A stretch of 5,583 nucleotides of DNA from Christensenella sp. UBA1385. Lineage in GTDB: Bacteria > Bacillota > Clostridia > Christensenellales > Aristaeellaceae. The notes beneath the pieces are model-generated. The model was not told the DNA's origin. It saw nothing but the letters and a program-made list of their open reading frames with translations, and made no database searches. The position numbers and the translations under genes were made by a program. Location: positions 1-5,583 of the forward strand of contig DBQV01000013.1 in the NCBI GenBank assembly GCA_002305755.1. The letters run 5' to 3'. This document shows positions 1-5,133 of this stretch, in pieces; positions within the stretch are counted from its first letter, which is position 1; the number at the start of each line of letters is the position of its first letter.

Positions 1-1
1 C

Positions 2-193
2 GATCCTAAAAAGGCGAGGGCGCAAAAGCGCATCATCCTCTCGGGCGATGTGCCCAGCCCCCTCAAAATTCCCAGCGGCTGCGCCTTCCGCACCCGCTGC
101 CCCAAGGCGACCCCAGAATGCGCGCGCGAGGTGCCGACGCTCAAGGAATACATCAAGGGCCACTTCGTCAGCTGCATTCACGTCAACGGCTAA
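2..193 (+). CDS. oppF: Oligopeptide ABC transporter ATP-binding protein, C-terminal fragment (OppF/DppF type)
   Basis: Only the last 63 codons and the TAA stop lie in the window; the nucleotide-binding domain with Walker and signature motifs is upstream. The visible part is the C-terminal extension typical of peptide/nickel transporter ATPases. It starts with a basic linker (DPKKARAQKR) and a GDVPSP motif, followed by a cysteine-rich module: GCAFRTRCP, then a Cys in TPEC, then a last Cys in VSC near the end. The 'RIIL-GDVPSP' run is characteristic of OppF/DppF rather than OppD/DppD subunits. In this family the protein hydrolyses ATP on the cytoplasmic side to drive peptide import through two permease subunits, which presumably lie further upstream. 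The substrate-binding protein follows 49 bases later on the same strand, so the two are probably co-transcribed. The family is secure; the choice between Opp and Dpp is not. Confidence 0.93.
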   Translation, partial: DPKKARAQKRIILSGDVPSPLKIPSGCAFRTRCPKATPECAREVPTLKEYIKGHFVSCIHVNG

Positions 194-242
194 TGTGCGC
201 GTCAGCGCTGTTAGATAAGCTATTCCTTAAGGAGGAGAACCC

Positions 243-2003
243 ATGAAGAAACTGTTCGCCCTGGCTCTCGCGCTGTGCCTCGTGATCGGGCTTGTCCCCG
301 TTCAGGCGGCTCAGAGCAATGTCGCCAACGTCTTTTTCGGCGGCGGCACCCCCAAATCCGGCGACCCGGCCCTCAACTCCGCGTCCAGCGGAAGCAACGT
401 CATCAAGCTGTCTCACGCGGGCCTGTACGGCTTTCAGTGGGTAGACGGCAAGGCTGCCATCGCCCCTGAACTGGCCACCGGCCACACTGTCAGCGAAGAC
501 GGCCTGACCTATGTCTTCACCCTGCGTGAAGGCCTCAAATGGTCAGACGGCAGCGATTTTATGGTGCAGGATATCGTTGATTCCTGGAACCGCGCCGCCT
601 CCGAAGCGTTGGGCGCCGACTACGGCTTCCTGTACAACATCATCGAAGGCTATCCGGACAAGCTGAACCTTGTGGCTGATGAGGCCGCCCGCACCCTGAC
701 CGTGAAGCTGGTCGCCCCCGCGCCCTACTTCATCGATCTGGCTGCCTTCCCGCCCTTTTATCCCGTCAAGGCCGCCGCTGCGGACGCTGAAGGCGTCTGG
801 GCCACCAACCCCGAGACCAACATCGGCATGGGCCCCTTCCGCATGACCGCCTATCAGGTGGACGATGTGATTTCGTTTGTGAAGAACGAGCATTACTGGA
901 ACGCGGAGAATGTCAAGCTGGACGGTGTCAACTGCTATCTGGCCGAAGACAACGCCGCCATTCTGGCCGCCTATGAGAGCGGCGCGGCGCACTTCACCAA
1001 CTCCATCGATCCTGTCGAGTTCGACCGCCTGAACGCCACCTATCCCGGCGAGCTGACCTTTGAAGACATGATGGGCACCTGGTATGTGCTGTTCAACGTC
1101 TACAAGGATATGAGCCCCGCGGGCAAGAGCCTGTCGGTGCAGGAGCAGTCCAAGGCCCGCTTCGCCCTGGGTCAGATGATTAACCGCGAAGAGCTGGTCA
1201 AGTACGTCACCAAGGGCGGCCAGGCCCCCGCGACCGGCTTCTACCCCAAGGGACTGTCTGACGGCACCAACCCCGATGTACGCTCGGCCGAAGGCTATGG
1301 CGCCTGGTATGTTGACACCAACGTACCTTCCGAAGAAAACCCCGCCTACACCAAGGATCAGGTGGCTGCCATCAAGACCCTGATGGAGCTGGGCTATGCC
1401 TATGAGGGCACCATCGAAGCGGGCGACATCAAGTTCACCGACTTCCCCGCTGTTGAGTTTGCCTTCAACAACTCCGGCGCCAACGCCGCCATCATCCAGT
1501 ATGTGCAGGAGACCTGGAACCGTGTCGGCATTCAGGCCGTCATCAACCAGGAAGCCTGGTCCACCCTGCAGACCAAGCTGAAGGACGGCGACGCCGAAGC
1601 GGCCCGCATGGGCTGGGTAGCCGACTTCAACGATACCCTGAACTTCCTTGAAATCTTCATCAGCGCCTCGGGCAACAACTATCCGCGCCTGGGCCGCAGC
1701 ATCGGCTCCTACACCCGCGCCAGCGAGGTCAGCAAGGATGCCGGCATGGGCGCCTACTGGGGCCCTGAAGGCGACAAGACATGGGCGGATGCCTATGATG
1801 CGCTGGTGACCGAGATCAAGACCACCGCCGATCCCGCCGTCCGCGTGAAGGACAGCATCCTCGCTGAGAACATCCTGATGGCGACCGGCAGCGTGGCCCC
1901 GATGTACTTCTACACCAACCCCTGCCTGAAAAAGCCCAACGTCGAAGGCCTGATCATCATGCCGACCGGCGATGTCATCTGGAACTACGTCACCCTGAAG
2001 TAA
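243..2003 (+). CDS. oppA: Peptide ABC transporter substrate-binding protein (OppA-like, SBP family 5)
   Basis: This 586-residue protein is an extracytoplasmic solute-binding protein that captures peptides for an Opp/Dpp importer. The ATG follows AAGGAGG (229-235) at 7 bases, a strong ribosome binding site. Residues 1-22 form a signal peptide: two lysines, a hydrophobic core, and a VQA/A cleavage site before residue 23. Family 5 hallmarks follow: PELATGHTVSEDGLTY (residues 75-90), LREGLKWSDG (94-103) and a DIVDSWNRA stretch (110-118), the usual N-terminal OppA block, then GMGPFRM and a long two-lobed body of normal family length. The only Cys in the signal peptide (C12) sits in the hydrophobic core after Leu, not in a lipobox, so the protein does not look lipidated; most Gram-positive OppA proteins are. 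It follows an OppF-type gene and ends just before a strong hairpin, so it is probably the last gene of the operon. Peptide specificity cannot be read from the sequence. Confidence 0.94.
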   Translation: MKKLFALALALCLVIGLVPVQAAQSNVANVFFGGGTPKSGDPALNSASSGSNVIKLSHAGLYGFQWVDGKAAIAPELATGHTVSEDGLTYVFTLREGLKWSDGSDFMVQDIVDSWNRAASEALGADYGFLYNIIEGYPDKLNLVADEAARTLTVKLVAPAPYFIDLAAFPPFYPVKAAAADAEGVWATNPETNIGMGPFRMTAYQVDDVISFVKNEHYWNAENVKLDGVNCYLAEDNAAILAAYESGAAHFTNSIDPVEFDRLNATYPGELTFEDMMGTWYVLFNVYKDMSPAGKSLSVQEQSKARFALGQMINREELVKYVTKGGQAPATGFYPKGLSDGTNPDVRSAEGYGAWYVDTNVPSEENPAYTKDQVAAIKTLMELGYAYEGTIEAGDIKFTDFPAVEFAFNNSGANAAIIQYVQETWNRVGIQAVINQEAWSTLQTKLKDGDAEAARMGWVADFNDTLNFLEIFISASGNNYPRLGRSIGSYTRASEVSKDAGMGAYWGPEGDKTWADAYDALVTEIKTTADPAVRVKDSILAENILMATGSVAPMYFYTNPCLKKPNVEGLIIMPTGDVIWNYVTLK

Positions 2004-2024
2004 TTCGTATCAAGACCTAAAGAC

Positions 2025-2058
2025 AGGGGGCCGGCGCGCATGCGTGCCGGCCCTCTTT
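2025..2058 (+). terminator. Rho-independent terminator after the peptide-binding protein gene
   Basis: A GC-rich inverted repeat begins 21 bases after the TAA stop. Arms 2025-2038 and 2043-2056 can pair over 14 bp (with two G-U pairs) around a CATG loop, and a short T-rich run TCTTT overlaps the end of the right arm (2054-2058). The T tract is short, but the stem is very stable. On the minus strand the same stem lies about 19 bases past the stop of the MerR gene and is followed by a pyrimidine-rich stretch, so it may also terminate the convergent reductase-regulator operon. Confidence 0.8.
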
Positions 2059-2074
2059 GCTGAACAGGGTTCGA

Positions 2075-2506
2075 TTAAGGATCAAACCGCTTTCGGTCTT
2101 CCTCGCTCAGCGGCGGCAGGCTGCCCGTCTCCGCCGCGATTTCATAGCGGGCGATCTTGAAGTTCAGCCGCTTGAGCGTGGCTTCAATTTGCTTTTTCCG
2201 GTTCATCAGCGCGTCCCGCTGGTCGATCAGCAGCTGCAGCCTCTCCCTGATGGTGGCGTCGCCCTGCCGGTACAGTTTGACGTATTCGCACATCACTTCC
2301 ACCGGCAGGCCGGCGCCGCGCATGCAGGTGGCCAAACTGACCCAGCTTTGATCGGCGGGCCCGTAGCTGCGGATGCCGCCCGCGGTTCTGGTCACGGGCG
2401 GAATCATGCCCACCTTTTCATAGTAGCGCAGCGTATCCTGCGAGATGCCGAACTTCTGGCTGACTTCCTTGATGGAAAGGCCCCTTTCCTTTTCGGCTGC
2501 CTGCAT
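2075..2506 (-). CDS. MerR-family transcriptional regulator, AdhR-like
   Basis: This DNA-binding regulator has 143 residues from the preferred start at 2506. The N-terminal winged helix-turn-helix is clear: LSIKEVSQKFGIS (10-22), TLRYYEKVGMIPP (25-37) and GGIRSYG (43-49). A dimerisation helix with the pattern QLLIDQRDALMNRKKQI (91-107) follows. Compared from memory with Bacillus subtilis AdhR, it aligns without gaps at an offset of nine residues, which puts C61 in 'ATCMRGAGL' on AdhR Cys52, the thiol implicated in aldehyde sensing. C73 is a second cysteine. The frame is open further upstream to an ATG at 2548, but the 2506 ATG has GGGGG seven bases upstream and shares one base with the TGA of the reductase gene (TGATG), so it is preferred. 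The gene is second in the operon, implying autoregulation through the promoter at 3496-3526. MerR family is certain; the AdhR subgroup is likely; the inducer is inferred. Confidence 0.92.
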   Translation of the reverse strand: MQAAEKERGLSIKEVSQKFGISQDTLRYYEKVGMIPPVTRTAGGIRSYGPADQSWVSLATCMRGAGLPVEVMCEYVKLYRQGDATIRERLQLLIDQRDALMNRKKQIEATLKRLNFKIARYEIAAETGSLPPLSEEDRKRFDP

Positions 2507-3468
2507 CAGAGAGCCCCCACGATCCTGTGCGGCACATAGTTTTCGCAAAGCAGCTCCACGTCTTCCGCCGTCAGAGAAAGATCCAGCGCACCGGCCGCGT
2601 CATCCAGATACACGGCCTTGGTGGCGCCGATCACGGGCGAGGTGACGCCCTGATGGTACTGCCAGGCCAGGGCGACCTGCGTCATGGTGACGCCGTATTT
2701 CTCGGCTACTTCCGCTACGCGGGCCACAATCGCCTTGTCGGTCTGCTCGGTGCTGTCGTACTTCATCACGGCGGTTCGGTCGGTCTGGCTGCGCAGGGTA
2801 TCCGTCTTCCATTCGCGGCGGGAGAGCCTGCCCGCGGCCAGCGGGCTGTAGGGGGTCAGCGCCACGCCGTACTGTTTGCAGATGGGGATCATCTCCCGCT
2901 CGTCCTCCCGGTAGAGCAGGTTGTAGTGGTTCTGCATGGATACAAAGGGCGTCCAGCCATTTTTTTCGGCGGCCAGCTGCATGTTGTGGAACTGGTAGCC
3001 GTACATGGCGGAAGCGCCCAGCGCGCGCACCTTGCCCGCTTTGACCAGGCTGTTCAGCGCCTCCATGGTCTCTTCAATGGGCGTATCGTAATCAAAACGA
3101 TGGATGATATACAGGTCAAGGTAGTCGGTGCCGAGACGCTTCAGCGTGCCCTCGATTTCGCGCAGGATGGCCTTTTTTGAGAGCTTGCCCTCGTTGTTGT
3201 ATACCTTGCTGGCCAGCACCACCTCTTCCCTTGCCACGTTGCGCCGGATGGCGCGGCCCAGATACTCCTCGCTGGTGCCGGCGGAATAGACGTTGGCGGT
3301 GTCAAAGAAATTGAAGCCCAGATCCAGCGCGTGCTTCACGATGGTTTCGGTTTCGGAAGGGTTCAGCGTCCAGGCGTGCATCTTGCTGGCGGGGTCGCCG
3401 AAGCTCATGCAGCCCAGGCAAAGCCTGGAGACCTGAATGCCAGAGTGACCGAGTGTCGCGTATTTCAT
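2506..3468 (-). CDS. Aldo/keto reductase, YajO-like
   Basis: This cytoplasmic NAD(P)H-dependent oxidoreductase of 320 residues folds as a TIM barrel and reduces carbonyls to alcohols. The family tetrad is complete: D56 and Y61 in FFDTANVYSAG, K88 in ASKVY and H123 in IIHRFD. A VSMQNHYNLLYREDEREM run, SPLAAGRL, an SPVIGAT cofactor-binding segment and a C-terminal NYVPHRIVG all resemble Escherichia coli YajO, recalled from memory. YajO has been linked to 1-deoxyxylulose 5-phosphate formation and aldehyde reduction; the substrate here is unknown. An ATG at 3483 is in frame, but AGGAGG (3480-3475) lies downstream of it and six to seven bases before the ATG at 3468, so 3468 is the start; the protein then opens with the canonical MKYATLG. 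The stop overlaps the start of the MerR regulator by one base, indicating translational coupling. Transcription probably comes from the MerR-type promoter at 3496-3526, so aldehyde detoxification is a reasonable inferred role. Confidence 0.94.
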   Translation of the reverse strand: MKYATLGHSGIQVSRLCLGCMSFGDPASKMHAWTLNPSETETIVKHALDLGFNFFDTANVYSAGTSEEYLGRAIRRNVAREEVVLASKVYNNEGKLSKKAILREIEGTLKRLGTDYLDLYIIHRFDYDTPIEETMEALNSLVKAGKVRALGASAMYGYQFHNMQLAAEKNGWTPFVSMQNHYNLLYREDEREMIPICKQYGVALTPYSPLAAGRLSRREWKTDTLRSQTDRTAVMKYDSTEQTDKAIVARVAEVAEKYGVTMTQVALAWQYHQGVTSPVIGATKAVYLDDAAGALDLSLTAEDVELLCENYVPHRIVGAL

Positions 3469-3474
3469 AGCGCA

Positions 3475-3480
3475 CCTCCT
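3475..3480 (-). promoter_or_regulatory. Ribosome binding site deciding the reductase start
   Basis: Minus-strand AGGAGG lies six bases upstream of the ATG at 3468 and directly after the alternative ATG at 3483. A start at 3483 would have no such site and would place the Shine-Dalgarno sequence inside the gene. Confidence 0.85.
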
Positions 3481-3495
3481 CATGTTGATACCCCC

Positions 3496-3526
3496 AGTAT
3501 ACTATCTGGAGTCAGCTCCAAGTCAA
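3496..3526 (-). promoter_or_regulatory. MerR-type promoter and operator for the reductase-regulator operon
   Basis: On the minus strand, TTGACT (3526-3521) is a near-consensus -35 box and TATACT (3501-3496) a near-consensus -10 box, separated by 19 bp (3520-3502) instead of the usual 17. The spacer starts with the dyad TGGAG-CTGA-CTCCA (3520-3507). Overlong spacers that contain an inverted repeat are the hallmark of MerR-activated promoters, where the regulator twists the DNA to bring the boxes into register. Counting from inside the -35 box, the pattern CTTGGAG-N4-CTCCAGA has the 7-4-7 geometry reported for AdhR sites, with the last two bases off symmetry. The adjacent MerR gene is the obvious ligand. 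Binding itself is inferred. Confidence 0.82.
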
Positions 3527-3585
3527 GGGGGAATCCGCGGCTTCGGGCAGAGGGGCAGCTTTCGATTGCCGCCTTTCAACTGTGG

Positions 3586-3591
3586 TATAAT
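3586..3591 (+). promoter_or_regulatory. Extended -10 promoter for the YugP-type peptidase gene
   Basis: A perfect TATAAT is preceded by TGG (3583-3585), giving an extended -10 element. The best -35 candidate is weak (TCGATT at 3562-3567, 18-bp spacer). Transcription would start near 3598, leaving a leader of about 45 bases. The promoter is divergent from the MerR-type promoter; the -10 elements are about 85 bases apart. Confidence 0.65.
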
Positions 3592-3626
3592 CTATATGTG
3601 CCCGATGGATCGGAGGGCCGGGAATC

Positions 3627-3635
3627 GGAGGAGGG
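3627..3635 (+). promoter_or_regulatory. Ribosome binding site supporting a TTG start
   Basis: GGAGGAGGG ends seven bases before the TTG at 3643. It is the only strong site near the beginning of the peptidase frame and falls between the extended -10 element and the first conserved residues. Confidence 0.8.
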
Positions 3636-3642
3636 AACAAGA

Positions 3643-4335
3643 TTGTATTACTACGATTCAACCTATCTGTTTGTACTGGTCGCGGTGGCGCTTTCGCTGA
3701 TCGCGCAGGGCATGGTGAAATCCGCCTACAGCAAGTATTCCAAGGTACCGACGCGCGCCGGCCAGCCCGCTTCCCGCGTGGTGGATGATCTGCTGCGCCA
3801 GAATGGCAACAACGCGGTCACCGTGCGGCCTGTACCCGGCACGCTGACCGACCACTATGACCCCCGCGACGAAACGCTCAGCCTGTCTGACGGCGTTTAT
3901 AATTCCTCCAGCGTGGCCGCCCTCGGCATCGCCGCGCACGAGGCGGGACACGCCATGCAGAAAAAGGAAGGCTACGGCCCGCTGGCGCTGCGCAGCGTCA
4001 TGGTGCCCGTGGTGCAGTTCGGCTCCCACCTCAGCATGCCCATTATTTTGCTGGGCTTCCTCATGTCCATCCGTCCGCTGATTACCATCGGCATCGTGAT
4101 GTTCGGTTTTGTGGTGGCTTTTTCGCTGATTACGCTGCCGGTCGAGTTTGACGCGAGCCGCAGGGCGGTGGAAATGCTTTCCTCCGGCGGCTATATCGAC
4201 CGCGAGGAAGAGGCGGGCGTGCGCGCCGTGTTGCGCGCCGCGGCCATGACCTATGTGGCCGGCGCGCTGGGCGCCCTGCTGCAGATGGCCAGGCTGATCC
4301 TGCTGTCCCGGGGCGGCAGCCGCAGAAGGGATTAG
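3643..4335 (+). CDS. yugP: Membrane zinc metallopeptidase, YugP family (neutral zinc metallopeptidase)
   Basis: This predicted integral membrane protease has 230 residues, close to the usual size of the family. A first hydrophobic segment spans residues 8-23, followed by the characteristic VKSAYSKYSKVPT (25-37). The zinc motif HEAGH (99-103) carries two His ligands and the catalytic Glu; E168 in LPVEFDASRRA is the likely third ligand, as in other gluzincin-like proteins. Two further hydrophobic stretches cover about 119-141 and 146-166, and a last one about 205-224 before a basic tail. The TTG start is chosen because GGAGGAGGG precedes it by seven bases and the first residues match family N-termini; no ATG lies between the promoter and the first membrane segment in this frame. 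The frame stays open upstream to an ATG at 3331, but that part runs antisense to the reductase gene and is not credible. The physiological substrate is unknown to me. The gene stands alone between its own promoter and a hairpin. Confidence 0.9.
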   Translation: MYYYDSTYLFVLVAVALSLIAQGMVKSAYSKYSKVPTRAGQPASRVVDDLLRQNGNNAVTVRPVPGTLTDHYDPRDETLSLSDGVYNSSSVAALGIAAHEAGHAMQKKEGYGPLALRSVMVPVVQFGSHLSMPIILLGFLMSIRPLITIGIVMFGFVVAFSLITLPVEFDASRRAVEMLSSGGYIDREEEAGVRAVLRAAAMTYVAGALGALLQMARLILLSRGGSRRRD

Positions 4336-4359
4336 ACTACAAAGAAACAATCAGCAAAG

Positions 4360-4382
4360 CCCGCTCCTTGCAATGGAGCGGG
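4360..4382. terminator. Shared hairpin terminator between convergent genes
   Basis: CCCGCTCC (4360-4367) pairs with GGAGCGGG (4375-4382) in a perfect 8-bp stem with a 7-base loop. On the plus strand it lies 24 bases past the peptidase stop and is followed by T-rich sequence (4384-4401, ending in TTTTTT). On the minus strand it lies about 40 bases past the GtrA-family stop and is followed by a weaker T-rich run. It probably serves both strands, better on the plus. Confidence 0.75.
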
Positions 4383-4423
4383 ATTTGATTTATAGTTTTT
4401 TGACGGCTTTGCTTTGCCGCCTG

Positions 4424-4885
4424 TCAGGCCTTTTTATTGAAGATCAGGTACTTGCTGGCGAAGTAGTTGTAGATGACCACCAGTACGTTCATCAGGATCT
4501 TGGTCAGGGCGTGGTTGACGCCGAGGCTGAACACAAACAGGTTGAAGCCGATCAGGTCAAACAGAAAATAGCCGGTGATGCGGGCGAGGGCGAAACGGAT
4601 GAATTCTGAAAAAGCCCCGCCCTTTCTTTCGGCGCTGCCAAACACATAGCGCCGGTTGGTCAGAAAGGCGAAGATGACCGAGAGTACCCAGGCCGTCCAC
4701 TGGCTGCCGTTGTAAATGAGCGTCTGTTCGGCGCTGCCGGCAGGGTAGCTGTCGGGATGCAGAATGGCAGTCAGCCCGAAATAGACCAGCCAGTTGACCA
4801 GCGTGGTCAGCACGCCGAAGATCAGGTAATACAGCACCTCGCGTCTGGTTTCATCGCGCAGCAGCGCCTTGATTTTCTCGGTCAT
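4424..4885 (-). CDS. GtrA-family membrane protein
   Basis: This small integral membrane protein of 153 residues matches the GtrA family in length and layout, with four predicted membrane helices at about 18-42, 60-76, 97-115 and 124-146. Family landmarks are FGVLTTLVNW in helix 1, the NRRYVF motif after helix 2 (77-82), and the C-terminal NYFASKYLIF. Members are thought to help translocate lipid-linked sugars, or otherwise support glycosyl transfer, in O-antigen modification, arabinogalactan and teichoic-acid-type pathways; the exact activity is often unproven. The ATG at 4885 is overlapped by the TGA of the upstream 83-residue gene (ATGA), with a purine-rich AGGACAGGAA just upstream as ribosome binding site. 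It is the last gene of the three-gene minus-strand unit, so a role in envelope glycosylation together with the upstream membrane protein is likely. The sugar is unknown. Confidence 0.92.
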   Translation of the reverse strand: MTEKIKALLRDETRREVLYYLIFGVLTTLVNWLVYFGLTAILHPDSYPAGSAEQTLIYNGSQWTAWVLSVIFAFLTNRRYVFGSAERKGGAFSEFIRFALARITGYFLFDLIGFNLFVFSLGVNHALTKILMNVLVVIYNYFASKYLIFNKKA

Positions 4886-5133
4886 TTCCTGTCCTTTTCA
4901 GACTTTCCCTCGCCACGGTCGCCCCTTGCGTAGGCGGCGGCCAGCACCTGGTCAAAGCCTAAGTATTTCGCCTGCTGTTTGTTTTTCACGCTCAGGTAGT
5001 AAAAGCCGCGCTCGTCGATTTCAGTCACCGTCAGGTTGACGCTGGCGGGCAGGCCGTCCCTCAGCAGCATCACACGGATGGGCCGCCGGTGGCTGAGCGA
5101 ATAGCGCAGAAAGCGTTCCAGCAGCCCGTTCAT
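4882..5133 (-). CDS. Conserved-looking 83-residue protein of unknown function
   Basis: I do not recognise a named family with certainty. The protein is short, soluble and basic. It begins with an amphipathic helix (LLERFLRYSLSHRR, 4-17), continues with alternating beta-like segments (PIRVMLL, SVNLTVTEID, FYYLSVKN), and then has AKYLGFDQVLAAAYARGD (55-72) before a charged, probably disordered tail rich in Lys, Glu and Asp. The order of beta strands ending in a 'x-x-x-FDQVLAA' element loosely recalls the small beta-barrel WYL domain, but the WYL signature itself is absent; this is a low-confidence structural guess. The gene is held by ATGA overlaps at both ends, with the membrane-protein gene upstream and the GtrA gene downstream, which argues strongly that it is truly translated and matched in amount to its neighbours. 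No signal peptide or membrane segment is visible. Confidence 0.8.
   Translation of the reverse strand: MNGLLERFLRYSLSHRRPIRVMLLRDGLPASVNLTVTEIDERGFYYLSVKNKQQAKYLGFDQVLAAAYARGDRGEGKSEKDRK

Noticed and set aside
224..233. TCCTTAAGGA palindrome overlapping the ribosome binding site of the peptide-binding protein gene
   Set aside because: A hairpin here would have only three base pairs; it is most likely a by-product of the Shine-Dalgarno sequence rather than a regulatory fold.
543..992. Minus-strand open frame of 149 codons inside the peptide-binding protein gene
   Set aside because: Shadow frame of a GC-rich gene; low-complexity Gly/Val/His composition and no family features.
2057..2539. Plus-strand open frame of 160 codons opposite the MerR gene
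   Set aside because: Antisense of a clear helix-turn-helix protein and begins inside the terminator hairpin.
2507..2548. N-terminal extension of the MerR regulator to an ATG at 2548
   Set aside because: The extra residues lie within the reductase coding region, do not resemble MerR N-termini, and the 2506 ATG has a well-placed GGGGG and a coupled stop.
2527..3180. Plus-strand open frame of 217 codons opposite the reductase gene
   Set aside because: Antisense of a well-supported enzyme; His/Gly/Val-rich composition typical of shadows and no ribosome binding site.
3331..3642. In-frame upstream extension of the peptidase gene to an ATG at 3331
   Set aside because: It runs antisense through the start of the reductase gene and across both divergent promoters; the TTG at 3643 has the ribosome binding site and matches family N-termini.
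3658..4350. Minus-strand open frame of 230 codons opposite the peptidase gene
   Set aside because: Mirrors a protein with an intact HEAGH zinc motif; its composition is His/Gln/Gly-rich and it runs into the terminator region.
4419..4435. GCCTG-T-CAGGC followed by a T run near the end of the GtrA-family gene, as a second terminator
   Set aside because: The one-base loop cannot form as drawn and leaves only about three pairs; the hairpin at 4360-4382 is a much better terminator.
4373..4609. Plus-strand open frame of 78 codons opposite the GtrA-family gene
   Set aside because: It starts in the terminator loop, has no ribosome binding site and is antisense to a clear membrane protein.
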